55,477 nucleotides of DNA from positions 1 through 55,477 of the forward strand of contig SVRM01000009.1 in NCBI GenBank assembly GCA_015064785.1, given 5' to 3'. The position numbers and the translations under genes were made by a program. The number at the start of each line of letters is the position of its first letter. The first letter of the stretch is position 1. Below the pieces are notes generated by a model. It was not told the DNA's origin. It searched no databases and saw only the letters and a list, made by a program, of their open reading frames with translations. Of the stretch, positions 25,070 to 33,351 are shown piece after piece. This stretch comes from Oscillospiraceae bacterium. GTDB taxonomy: Bacteria > Bacillota > Clostridia > Oscillospirales > CAG-272.

Positions 25070-26377
25070 ATGAAGGCATACAACGACTATAAAAACGAAG
25101 AACTCCGCGAGCATCTGCTGTCTCTGCTTGCTCAGTATAAGGAATATCAGGCAAAGGATTTACAGCTGAATATGGCGCGCGGAAAGCCGTGTGTCGAACA
25201 GCTTGATCTGTCCATGGGTATGATGGATGTGCTGTCATCCGATTCCGATCTGCTCTGCGAGGATGGTACCGACTGCCGTAACTACGGCGTGCTTGACGGC
25301 ATCAAGGAAGCAAAAGAGCTGATGGCCGATATGATGGAGGTCAATCCAGACAATATTCTGATTTACGGAAACTCCAGCCTCAATATCATGTACGACACCA
25401 TTTCCCGCTCTGTTACACATGGTGTCATGGGATCTACACCGTGGTGCAAGCTCGACTGCGTCAAGTTTTTGTGTCCGGTTCCCGGTTATGACAGACATTT
25501 TGCAATCACTGAATATTTCGGAATCGAAATGATTCCGATTCCGATGACTGAATGCGGTCCCGATATGGATATGATCGAGCGAATGGTTTCGGAGGATGCA
25601 TCCATCAAGGGTATTTGGTGTGTGCCGAAGTATTCCAATCCGCAGGGGTACTCTTATTCCGACCTGACGGTTCGCCGTTTTGCACGGCTGGAACCTGCGG
25701 CAAAGGATTTCCGTATTTACTGGGATAACGCATATACGATTCACCATCTGTATGATGACGATCAGGATCATCTGATTGAAATTCTTGCGGAATGTAAGCG
25801 TGCAGGCAATCCCGACCTGGTTTACAAGTTCGCTTCCACGTCAAAAATCAGCTTCCCGGGTTCCGGTATTGCGGCGATTGCAACATCGCACAATAACCTC
25901 GAAGACATCCGTCATCAGCTGTCGATGCAGACCATCGGTCATGATAAGGTCAATCAGCTCCGCCATGTACGTTATTTCGGAGACATTCACGGTATGATCG
26001 AGCATATGCGTCGTCATGCTGACATTCTTCGTCCGAAGTTTGAACTGGTTGAGCGGATTCTGGAAGAAGAACTGGGCGGTTTGGAAATTGGTTTCTGGAC
26101 GAAGCCGCGTGGTGGTTATTTCATCTCGTTTGACTCTCTTCCCGGATGTGCAAAGGCGATTGTTGCACGTTGCAAGAAGGCCGGTGTTGTCATGACGGCG
26201 GCAGGTGCAACCTATCCGCACGGCATCGATCCGCTGGACTCCAACATCCGCATTGCACCGTCGTATCCGCCGCTTCAGGATCTGGAAATTGCGGCACGGT
26301 TGTTTACACTGTGCGTAAAAATCGAAGCTGCCAAGAGCATTCTTACGCAGCGCGGAGAAGCGGTTCCGGCAAAATAA
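25070..26377 (+). CDS. PLP-dependent aminotransferase, class I/II (aspartate aminotransferase-like)
   Basis: 435 residues, longer than common aspartate aminotransferases. It matches the branch described as putative aspartate aminotransferases (LNMARGKPCVEQLDLSMGM at about 34-52). IYGNSSLNIMYDTISRS is the phosphate-binding segment, IYWDNAYTIHHL holds the Asp that contacts the PLP nitrogen, and KFASTSKISFPGSG holds the Schiff-base Lys. Amino donor and acceptor are not certain. ATG 25070 follows AAAGGAT by about 8 bases. Likely co-transcribed with greA, 82 bases away with a hairpin between them. Confidence 0.92.
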   Translation: MKAYNDYKNEELREHLLSLLAQYKEYQAKDLQLNMARGKPCVEQLDLSMGMMDVLSSDSDLLCEDGTDCRNYGVLDGIKEAKELMADMMEVNPDNILIYGNSSLNIMYDTISRSVTHGVMGSTPWCKLDCVKFLCPVPGYDRHFAITEYFGIEMIPIPMTECGPDMDMIERMVSEDASIKGIWCVPKYSNPQGYSYSDLTVRRFARLEPAAKDFRIYWDNAYTIHHLYDDDQDHLIEILAECKRAGNPDLVYKFASTSKISFPGSGIAAIATSHNNLEDIRHQLSMQTIGHDKVNQLRHVRYFGDIHGMIEHMRRHADILRPKFELVERILEEELGGLEIGFWTKPRGGYFISFDSLPGCAKAIVARCKKAGVVMTAAGATYPHGIDPLDSNIRIAPSYPPLQDLEIAARLFTLCVKIEAAKSILTQRGEAVPAK

Positions 26378-26390
26378 AATACGAAAAATT

Positions 26391-26423
26391 GGCGGCGCAT
26401 CGGGTTTTCCCGATACTGCCGCC
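26391..26423 (+). other. Hairpin between aminotransferase and greA genes
   Basis: GGCGGC (26391-26396) and ATCGGG pair with CCCGAT and GCCGCC (26418-26423), loop TTTT. There is no T run after it, so it is more likely an mRNA stability or processing element, or a weak terminator. Confidence 0.5.
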
Positions 26424-26459
26424 ATTCCGATTATTCAACATGAGAAAGGAATACGAATC

Positions 26460-26963
26460 ATGCATGATGAGCTGACACCCGGCGATATTCAAAAAATGAA
26501 AGAGGAAATTGAGCACCGCACGAAGGTACTGCGCCCGCAGCTGATGGCTGAAGTTAAGCGGACACGCGAATACGGCGACCTGAGCGAAAACTATGAATAC
26601 AAAGCCGCAAAACAGGAAAAGAACCGCAATGAAAGCCGCATCCGCTATTTGCAGCAGATGATTGACACGGCAATTGTGGTCGAAAAAAGCGGTTCTGACG
26701 ATACGGTTGGTCTGTTTGATCGCGTGACGGTGTATATTCCGGAGGATGAGGAGGAACAGGTTCTCAAAATTGTAACGACAGTACGCGTCAATGCGCTGGA
26801 GGGAATCATTTCAAAGGAATCCCCGATCGGACGCGCACTGATGGGACATCGCGTCGGTGATACGGTGCAGGTCCGTGTCAACGAAAACTATAGCTATGAA
26901 ATGCTGATCCGCGCCATTGAAAAGGGCGAGGATGACGGGGAAATCCCGATTAACCGATTTTGA
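26460..26963 (+). CDS. greA: Transcription elongation factor GreA
   Basis: 167 residues, slightly longer than the usual ~158. The N-terminal coiled coil carries the tip sequence EYGDLSENYEYKAAKQEK (about 37-54) with the acidic residues that reach the RNA polymerase active site; the C-terminal FKBP-like globule ends in SPIGRALMGHRVGDTVQVRV (about 120-139). GreA rescues backtracked RNA polymerase by stimulating transcript cleavage. ATG 26460 follows AAAGGAA by 8-9 bases. Ended by the hairpin at 26967-27008. Confidence 0.93.
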   Translation: MHDELTPGDIQKMKEEIEHRTKVLRPQLMAEVKRTREYGDLSENYEYKAAKQEKNRNESRIRYLQQMIDTAIVVEKSGSDDTVGLFDRVTVYIPEDEEEQVLKIVTTVRVNALEGIISKESPIGRALMGHRVGDTVQVRVNENYSYEMLIRAIEKGEDDGEIPINRF

Positions 26964-26966
26964 ATC

Positions 26967-27008
26967 AAAAGCGCTGTACGGATTCCGAGAAGGAATGTAC
27001 AGCGCTTT
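26967..27008. terminator. Bidirectional terminator after greA
   Basis: AAAAGCGCTGTAC (26967-26979) pairs with GTACAGCGCTTT (26997-27008); an inner ATTCC/GGAAT pair extends the stem. Serves greA and the convergent ComEC-like gene. Confidence 0.88.
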
Positions 27009-27014
27009 CCTGTA

Positions 27015-27983
27015 TTATGAATCGTTTGGGAGTGTCCGGTCACTCTGTACCAGCAGCGCATTTCCGTCCGAGTAGACGCGGATAGAGGAGAGCTGATCGG
27101 TACGGAAGATATGTTCGGTATGAATTGCAAGGCGCTGCAGCGTCTCTGCATGCGGATGACCGTATTCGTTCTGTGCACCGCAGCTGATGATTGCAACATC
27201 CGGCGTCACAGCAGCCAGAAACAGCTCCGATGACGATGTGGAGGAACCGTGGTGTCCGACCTTGAGAACATCGGCGTTGAGTCCCACTGTATTTTGCAGA
27301 ATTGCCGCAGTTTCCGCCGCAGTTTCCGCATCACCGGTAAACAGAAATGATGTTTCACCGTAACAGAAGCGAAGCAGAATGCTGGCATCGTTGAGATTGT
27401 CTACAAAGCTCCCGGCAGGACCGAGAATGGTAAAGGATGCGTCTCCCAGTGTGTAGGTGTCACCGGGACGTGCTGTGTGGACTGCCGCACCTTCTTTGGC
27501 AATTTGATCGAGCATGATATCATAAGTAGAGGTTGCAGTTGACGCATCCGGCAGAATGCAGTTGAGAACCTCGCAGGCGGCAAGCACAGCATCAGCGCCG
27601 CCGATGTGATCTTCGTGCGGATGCGTAAAGACAGCGTAATCGATGCGGCGGATGCCGTATCGGGCCAAATAAGACAATAGTTGATCTTCGGAGGCATTGC
27701 TTCCGGCATCAATCAGTACTGTTTTACCGTCAGGCAGGACAATACAGGCCGCGTCAGCCTGTCCAACATCGATGAAGTGAACAACGGCAGAGGTTCCGGG
27801 AGACGGCGTACCTTCACCGTAATGAATGGTACCGCCGAAGCGTGTATTGAGGTCGTAAATATACAGCGCAAGAAGCAAAAGCGCAATGATGACAAATTTT
27901 CCGAAATGCTCGAGGTTGTCACGGCGCTGTTTTCTGCGTCGGCGTGATTTCGTGGATGATTTCATAGAACGTTTATTTTGCAC
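27015..27983 (-). CDS. ComEC/Rec2-like metallo-beta-lactamase-fold hydrolase, membrane anchored
   Basis: 322 residues. A basic N-terminus (KSSTKSRRRRKQRRD) precedes one membrane anchor (about 28-43); the rest is an extracytoplasmic MBL-fold domain. The motif FTHPHEDHIGG (HxHxDH, about residues 118-128), the FTGDAE block (about 214-219) and KVGHHGSSTSSS (about 239-250) match the stand-alone hydrolase related to the ComEC C-terminal domain. Such proteins are thought to degrade extracellular DNA or nucleotides. The start is a GTG at 27983, 10 bases after AGGTG and overlapping the flippase stop by 11 bases; an ATG at 27965 is the alternative. Confidence 0.87.
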   Translation of the reverse strand: MQNKRSMKSSTKSRRRRKQRRDNLEHFGKFVIIALLLLALYIYDLNTRFGGTIHYGEGTPSPGTSAVVHFIDVGQADAACIVLPDGKTVLIDAGSNASEDQLLSYLARYGIRRIDYAVFTHPHEDHIGGADAVLAACEVLNCILPDASTATSTYDIMLDQIAKEGAAVHTARPGDTYTLGDASFTILGPAGSFVDNLNDASILLRFCYGETSFLFTGDAETAAETAAILQNTVGLNADVLKVGHHGSSTSSSELFLAAVTPDVAIISCGAQNEYGHPHAETLQRLAIHTEHIFRTDQLSSIRVYSDGNALLVQSDRTLPNDS

Positions 27984-29376
27984 GGCGGCGCAGCACCTGA
28001 AGAATACCGGCGATGATCGGGCGTGCGTTGAGTGTAAAGATCAGACAGAGTGCGATGATCTGCACTGCAATCCAGCCGGGGGTCTCAGCAACCATGCAGA
28101 ATGCCTGACTGCCGGCAATCAGTGTGTTGACGATGAGCTTTGCAGGATGCATATGAAAGCGGATATATCTCTGTCCGTTGATGGCGCGGATGATAAATAC
28201 AATAAAATAGCTTGCAAAGGTTGCAATGGCAGCACCGTTCGGACCGAGGGGTGTCGGAATCAGAAGGAAATTGAGTACGATGTTGATGGCCGCGCCGATC
28301 ATGGAGGTAATAAACGACAGTACACTTTTTTTCTCAACCAGATATACCGAACCCATGAACGTGACAAGCGAGGAGAAGATCGTTGCGACAGAAAGCACAG
28401 GGATATACTGCCATGCGGGATAGAATTCCTTTGCTGCCATAATGTCGACAGCGATTTTTGAAAAAGCAGTCAGCGCACATCCAGCAATGAACATCAGTGC
28501 CTGAAAGGAATCGAAAACCGTTTCAAAGAACTGGGAGTGATCTGTATCCTGACGGTCCCTGACAGCGGAAAACTGCCATGCTTCAATAAAAATTCCGGAA
28601 AACAGAATCAGCAGTGAAGGGAGCTTGTATGCAACGGCATACAGACCGTTGGCAGCCTCGCCGATCATGCCGAGAACCATGAAACGGTCTGCGGCATTGG
28701 TAATCCACCAGAAAATTGTCGTGGGAATCATCGGAATTGCAAAACGAAGCATCCTCGCAAAGTGATGTCTTGTCAGCGTGGAGACGCGCACGAACTTCCA
28801 AAGTGATTCCGTAAAAAAGAGCAGGACAGTCACGAGGAGGTCGGAGAGTATGATTGAGAGGACATATCCTGTGATTCCCATATCAAAGCCGAGCAGGAAA
28901 ATCAGATTGAGTACAATCGTGACGGCGGTAGAAAGAATTCCATAGCCCGCAAACTGCTTCATCCGTCCGCGCGCACGCATGAACTGAATGGCGACTGTAT
29001 GCAGACACGAAAAGAACGTATATGCCCAGATCATAAATCCGTAGCCGTGGAAGAAGTCAAACTGATTTAACAGCGGCACAACGAACAGAAAAACCGCACC
29101 GCCGCCGATCACTGTCAGAAGTCCCGTCGTGAAGACACGCGCAGGGTCTTCGTCGCGGTCGAGAGCAAACCGGAAGACGGCTTCCGCAATGCCGAGGGAG
29201 AGCAGAGGAATCAGAAGATTGGCGGTCTGCGTAATGATGTCGGCAATCCCATATTCTGCTTTGGAGAGACAGGCCGTGTAAAATCCGACCATGAAGAAGA
29301 CGAGCAGTTTTGAGGAGAATGTGCCGATACCGAGAATCGCGGTATTGGAAATCAGACGCTGATACTTGTTTTTCAT
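27973..29376 (-). CDS. Polysaccharide flippase (Wzx/MurJ-like, MOP superfamily)
   Basis: 467 residues, twelve to fourteen membrane segments. The N-terminus NTAILGIGTFSSKLLVFFMV and the early ARG/basic residues in helix loops match the oligosaccharide flippases of the MOP superfamily; a polysaccharide-synthesis C-terminal domain covers about 330-460. It would move lipid-linked saccharides across the membrane. No glycosyltransferase genes surround it, so it is not in a typical capsule locus. ATG 29376 follows AAAGGG by about 9 bases. Upstream partner of the ComEC-like gene. Confidence 0.88.
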   Translation of the reverse strand: MKNKYQRLISNTAILGIGTFSSKLLVFFMVGFYTACLSKAEYGIADIITQTANLLIPLLSLGIAEAVFRFALDRDEDPARVFTTGLLTVIGGGAVFLFVVPLLNQFDFFHGYGFMIWAYTFFSCLHTVAIQFMRARGRMKQFAGYGILSTAVTIVLNLIFLLGFDMGITGYVLSIILSDLLVTVLLFFTESLWKFVRVSTLTRHHFARMLRFAIPMIPTTIFWWITNAADRFMVLGMIGEAANGLYAVAYKLPSLLILFSGIFIEAWQFSAVRDRQDTDHSQFFETVFDSFQALMFIAGCALTAFSKIAVDIMAAKEFYPAWQYIPVLSVATIFSSLVTFMGSVYLVEKKSVLSFITSMIGAAINIVLNFLLIPTPLGPNGAAIATFASYFIVFIIRAINGQRYIRFHMHPAKLIVNTLIAGSQAFCMVAETPGWIAVQIIALCLIFTLNARPIIAGILQVLRRRAK

Positions 29377-29418
29377 GAGAAAATACCCTTTACAATTTGA
29401 GATTCTGAATGATTGCAG

Positions 29419-29447
29419 TTGACTTTTTTCGCACTTGGTGGTAAAAT
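29419..29447 (+). promoter_or_regulatory. Sigma-A promoter of the VanY-like gene
   Basis: TTGACT (29419-29424), 17-base spacer ending in TGG, TAAAAT (29442-29447). Confidence 0.75.
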
Positions 29448-29484
29448 AAAAGTGATACTATAACAGAAATGAAGGAATTTTGAT

Positions 29485-30582
29485 ATGAACCAATCGCCAA
29501 ATCAGAGAGGGAGAGGACAGCGCTATCCCTCCGGACAGCAGAGACCGCAGGCAAGCAGCCAGAGCACACCGCGTCCGCCGCTGACACCGCAGCAGATTGC
29601 CGCACGCCGTGCGTATATCGAACGCAGAAGACGTCAGATCCGCCGGAACAGAATCATGCTTGGTATCGCGTGTCTGATTGTTCTTCTGCTGATCATATTC
29701 CTTGTCAGCGTGATTGTGCGCGGAATCACAGCTGTGATTTCCGGTGGTCCGGAAACGACGGACAATGTGGATACCAGTACACTGGTCGGCACGATGACGG
29801 ATACCGTCGGTTCCGATACGGCAGGACTGTCGACACAGTATGTGCCGGGCGTGGGACCGGAATTGACACAGCCGCCTGAACAGCAGGAGGTCGATCTTTC
29901 CTATGAAGCGATGGCATTTTCATCGGATCTGAAGGAATTTGAGAAATATATGAATCCGGATGAGGAACGCGACGCGTATCTGATTCTTGTCAATGCAGAA
30001 CACCCGTTGTCATCGTCGGATGTACCAAGTGACCTTGTTGAAGTGACCAATACCCGTACCGACCGTGCAAAGCAGATGATGCGCAAAACCGCGGAAAAGG
30101 CATTGCAGGCACTGTACATTGAGGCGCACGCACAGGGGATGATGTCACCCGACACGCCGTCCGGCTATCCGCTGTCTGTCACCAGTGCATACCGCAGTTA
30201 CGATACGCAGAATTATCTGTTTTCCAATTATACGCAGAAGGAGCTTACTGAGCATCCCGGCTGGACAAAGGCACAAGCCGAGGAGGAGGTACTCACCTAT
30301 TCCTGCCGACCAGGAACCAGTGAGCATCAAACGGGACTTTGCTGTGACATGCACACACTCACCGGCGCGGATGTCTCCTTTGCCGATTACGAGCAGGCGC
30401 AGTGGCTTGCAGAAAACTGCTGGAAATTCGGCTATATTCTGCGCTTCCCCAAAGATAAGGTGGAGCAGACCGGTATCTCCTATGAGCCATGGCATTTCCG
30501 CTATGTCGGACGCTATCACGCATATGCCATCTGGTCACAGGGCTTATGTCTGGAAGAATATATTACGCAGCTTGAAGGCTGA
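29485..30582 (+). CDS. D-alanyl-D-alanine carboxypeptidase, VanY/M15B family
   Basis: 365 residues. A cytoplasmic Arg/Pro/Gln-rich head (1-57) precedes one membrane anchor (about 58-84), then a Thr-rich linker and the peptidase. Zinc ligands and catalytic residues: TSEHQTGLCCDMH (278-290; His281, Asp288) and YEPWHFRYVG (333-342; Glu334, His337). SAYRSYDTQ (234-242) is the conserved early motif. The enzyme trims the terminal D-Ala of peptidoglycan stem peptides outside the cell. ATG 29485 is about 10 bases after AAGGAA. Followed by the nested hairpin block. Confidence 0.93.
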   Translation: MNQSPNQRGRGQRYPSGQQRPQASSQSTPRPPLTPQQIAARRAYIERRRRQIRRNRIMLGIACLIVLLLIIFLVSVIVRGITAVISGGPETTDNVDTSTLVGTMTDTVGSDTAGLSTQYVPGVGPELTQPPEQQEVDLSYEAMAFSSDLKEFEKYMNPDEERDAYLILVNAEHPLSSSDVPSDLVEVTNTRTDRAKQMMRKTAEKALQALYIEAHAQGMMSPDTPSGYPLSVTSAYRSYDTQNYLFSNYTQKELTEHPGWTKAQAEEEVLTYSCRPGTSEHQTGLCCDMHTLTGADVSFADYEQAQWLAENCWKFGYILRFPKDKVEQTGISYEPWHFRYVGRYHAYAIWSQGLCLEEYITQLEG

Positions 30583-30592
30583 AGTTTGTCAC

Positions 30593-30741
30593 GGGCTGTT
30601 GCACTTACGTGCCTCAGCCCCTTGGAAGTTTCCCTTGCCCCTCATCCGAGGGGCATTTTCATGCGATTTTCGCATGAAAACCGGGAAATTCGGGTCACTT
30701 CGTGACCCCGGGTTGCCGCAAGTTTTCAACTTGCAACAACC
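30593..30741. repeat. Block of five consecutive inverted repeats between convergent genes
   Basis: In order: GGGCTG-tt-GCAC-ttac-GTGC-ct-CAGCCC (30593-30620); GCCCCTC/GAGGGGC (30637-30654); TTTTCATGCGA/TCGCATGAAAA, 11 perfect pairs with a 3-base loop (30656-30680); CCGGG plus GGGTCAC-ttc-GTGACCC and CCCGG (30681-30711); GGTTG-cc-GCAAGTT-ttc-AACTTGC-aa-CAACC (30711-30741). Three of the loops are T-rich triplets. The block lies between the VanY-like and EamA genes and has no open frame. It may act as a transcription end region or be a mobile palindromic element. Confidence 0.75.
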
Positions 30742-30749
30742 CCTTCTTT

Positions 30750-31679
30750 TTAGAATAAGAATAAGAAGGTTGCGGCGAATGCAAGCACCGTCCCGACGAG
30801 TGCTTTCTTTGACTGTTTCTCATGGAAGAAGAGATATCCCGCCAGCGCCGTCAGCACAACCGATCCGCCGGTCATCATCGGATACTGTACCGAAGCCGGC
30901 ATCGTCGATGCGGCGGCGAGAAGCTGAAGCAGATAGGAGATACCGTTGCACAAGGCATACACAAGAACCGCTGCGATGAGCATCCACGGCTTGAAGGCGG
31001 GGGCGAGTTTGGGACCGCCTTTTTTGAACAGCGTCAGAAGAAAAAGCGCAAAGCCGCTGAACATACCGTTGATGGTATTGGTCAGAAACACAAAGGAATT
31101 GTTGTCAACAGTCGGAAAATATGTTTCAATCTGATGGATTTTTGAAAGGATCGAAACAAAGCCGTTCATGAAAAAAACAAGCAGACAAAGTACAACAAAC
31201 AGAATGCGTGTCTTTTTACTGTGGCTTTCCTCGTTTTCTTTTTTATCAAGAATCGGAAAGACCATGGAAATGATGAGCAGCAGAACACCGACAATCCGAC
31301 AGCCCAGCGACAGCGGTGAAAGCACTTGTGCGTCACCGAGGAAAAACAGACCGTACAGAAACGGAAGAAGCATACCACCGAGCATCAGAAACATCGTATA
31401 AACAGCAAAATTGCCCATGGAGAACAGCCGGAAGCCAAGCAGGGAATATCCAAGGCAGAGTGCTGCAATTCCGATCGCACAGACAAAAGAAAACGGTGTG
31501 ACCTGCAAAGTAAAGCCATTGATTCCAAAGAAGATAGCACCGGTAGCAAATCCGGAGAGCGTGGTATAAAGGAGGGAGGTCATAATACCGGAACCGTTAT
31601 GTGTCTGATAGAATTTGTTGACGGAGAATTGCAGCGCCATCAATACAACGGCGGCCAGAAGAAACAGATAGTACATCAT
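30750..31679 (-). CDS. EamA/DMT family transporter
   Basis: 309 residues with ten membrane segments in two halves, each an EamA unit (about 1-135 and 155-309). The end AYPMM-like segment VQYPMMTGGSVVLTALAGYL and FFHEKQSKKALVGTVLAFAA are typical of the last helices of this drug/metabolite transporter superfamily. Substrate unknown. ATG 31679 follows AAAGGAT by about 9 bases. Divergent from the COG2509 flavoprotein gene, with its own promoter. Confidence 0.9.
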   Translation of the reverse strand: MMYYLFLLAAVVLMALQFSVNKFYQTHNGSGIMTSLLYTTLSGFATGAIFFGINGFTLQVTPFSFVCAIGIAALCLGYSLLGFRLFSMGNFAVYTMFLMLGGMLLPFLYGLFFLGDAQVLSPLSLGCRIVGVLLLIISMVFPILDKKENEESHSKKTRILFVVLCLLVFFMNGFVSILSKIHQIETYFPTVDNNSFVFLTNTINGMFSGFALFLLTLFKKGGPKLAPAFKPWMLIAAVLVYALCNGISYLLQLLAAASTMPASVQYPMMTGGSVVLTALAGYLFFHEKQSKKALVGTVLAFAATFLFLF

Positions 31680-31744
31680 CGGCGGTATCCTTTCGCAGCT
31701 TTAGTAGATCTGAAAATAACGAAAAATAACGATTATATTATATA

Positions 31745-31773
31745 AGTATACACCATTTACCTGGATTTTTCAA
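31745..31773 (-). promoter_or_regulatory. Sigma-A promoter of the EamA gene
   Basis: Minus strand: TTGAAA (31773-31768), 17-base spacer, TATACT (31750-31745). Confidence 0.7.
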
Positions 31774-31821
31774 TAGATAAAATATAAAAAGTGTAATATA
31801 CTGATAAATTTACAAAACAGC

Positions 31822-31850
31822 TTGACAATAAAAGTGATTTGTGGTATAAT
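31822..31850 (+). promoter_or_regulatory. Consensus sigma-A promoter of the COG2509 flavoprotein gene
   Basis: TTGACA (31822-31827), 17-base spacer ending in TGG, TATAAT (31845-31850). Confidence 0.9.
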
Positions 31851-31897
31851 ATTTTGATTTTCGAGAAGATACAGATTGCGTTCAGGAGGATTTCGTC

Positions 31898-33325
31898 ATG
31901 AAAGCATGTGATATTGTCATCGTCGGTGCTGGACCTGCTGGTATTTTTTCTGCACTTGAGCTTCTCCGTGCAGATCAACCGTACCGCGGCAAAATCATAA
32001 TCGTAGAAAAAGGACAGCCGATTGAAAAGCGCCGCTGTCCGAAAACAGTCACGCGTCAGTGTGTGGACTGCAAGCCCTACTGCCATATTACAACCGGCTT
32101 TTCTGGTGCCGGTGCATTTTCTGACGGCAAGCTCTCCCTCTCGGCTGAGGTCGGCGGTGTTCTGCCGGAGCTGATCGGATACGATTTTGCGCAGGAAATG
32201 ATTGACTATACCGATAAGATCTATCTTGATTTCGGTGCGGATCCGCATGTGGAAGGTGTCAGCAATCCGGAAAAGGTCAAGGAAATTCGCCGCCGCGCCA
32301 TCAACGCCGGTCTGAAACTCGTCGACTGTCCGATACGCCATCTCGGAACGGAAAAAGCGCAGGAGCTGTACGGCTCCATCCAGAACTGGCTCATGGATCA
32401 CGGTGTTGAGATCCTGTTCGGTTACGAATGCAATGATCTGATTCTGGAGGACGGTAAGTGCCGCGGTATCAGCGTCAGCCATTCTTCCGGCAGAGAACCC
32501 GATTTTGAAATTGCCGCGCGTCATACCATCGTTGCAACCGGCCGCCGCGGGGCAGACTGGCTGGAAAGACTGTGCAACGAACATCATATTGCGCATCAGC
32601 CGGGTACTGTGGATATCGGTGTCCGTGTTGAAGTCCGGAACGAAATCATTGAGGACATCAATGAAGTCCTCTACGAATCCAAGCTGATCGGTTATCCCAA
32701 GCCCTTCAAGAACAAGGTGCGTACTTTCTGTCAGAACCCCGGCGGTTTTGTCGCACAGGAAAACTATGACAACAACTTAGCGGTTGTCAACGGTCACTCC
32801 TACAAAGAACTGAAATCACAGAATACGAATCTTGCCATTCTATGTTCTCACAACTTTACCGAACCGTTCAACCAGCCGACTGCCTATGCGCAAAAGGTCG
32901 GTGAGTTGACGAACATGCTCGGTGCCGGACACATTATGGTGCAGCGCTTCGGCGATATCCTCGATGGCAAGCGCACATGGCAGAAGGAGCTGGCGTTCTC
33001 GAATGTCAAGCCGACGCTGCCTGATGCCGTTGCCGGTGATATCACAGCCGCAATGCCATATCGCGCAATGACGAACATCATCGGCTTTATTCAGGCAGTG
33101 GACCACGTTGTTCCCGGATTTGCATCAACAGAAACCCTGCTTTACTCTCCGGAACTCAAGTTTTACTCCAACCGCGTCAAAATGGACACGGATTTCCGCA
33201 CCTCCATTGAAGGTCTGTACTGCCTCGGTGACTCCTCCGGCTGGACGCGCGGCTTGATGATGGCATCGGTGATGGGTGTACTGATGGGCAGAAAGCTGCT
33301 GCGCGATGAAAATGGTCTTTTATAA
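31898..33325 (+). CDS. FAD-dependent dehydrogenase, COG2509 type
   Basis: 475 residues. IVIVGAGPAGIFSALELL (6-23) binds FAD. The Cys-containing segment RCPKTVTRQCVDCKPYCHIT (about 46-65) followed by TGFSGAGAFSDGKLSL is characteristic of this uncharacterised flavoprotein group, and GLYCLGDSSGWTRGLMMASV near 445 is the closing FAD motif. The four clustered Cys could bind a metal or take part in redox chemistry. Enzyme reaction unknown. ATG 31898 follows AGGAGG by about 8 bases. The solute-binding protein gene begins 26 bases after its stop, so the two may share a transcript. Confidence 0.9.
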   Translation: MKACDIVIVGAGPAGIFSALELLRADQPYRGKIIIVEKGQPIEKRRCPKTVTRQCVDCKPYCHITTGFSGAGAFSDGKLSLSAEVGGVLPELIGYDFAQEMIDYTDKIYLDFGADPHVEGVSNPEKVKEIRRRAINAGLKLVDCPIRHLGTEKAQELYGSIQNWLMDHGVEILFGYECNDLILEDGKCRGISVSHSSGREPDFEIAARHTIVATGRRGADWLERLCNEHHIAHQPGTVDIGVRVEVRNEIIEDINEVLYESKLIGYPKPFKNKVRTFCQNPGGFVAQENYDNNLAVVNGHSYKELKSQNTNLAILCSHNFTEPFNQPTAYAQKVGELTNMLGAGHIMVQRFGDILDGKRTWQKELAFSNVKPTLPDAVAGDITAAMPYRAMTNIIGFIQAVDHVVPGFASTETLLYSPELKFYSNRVKMDTDFRTSIEGLYCLGDSSGWTRGLMMASVMGVLMGRKLLRDENGLL

Positions 33326-33351
33326 AATTTTTGAGAATGAGGAATAAGAAA

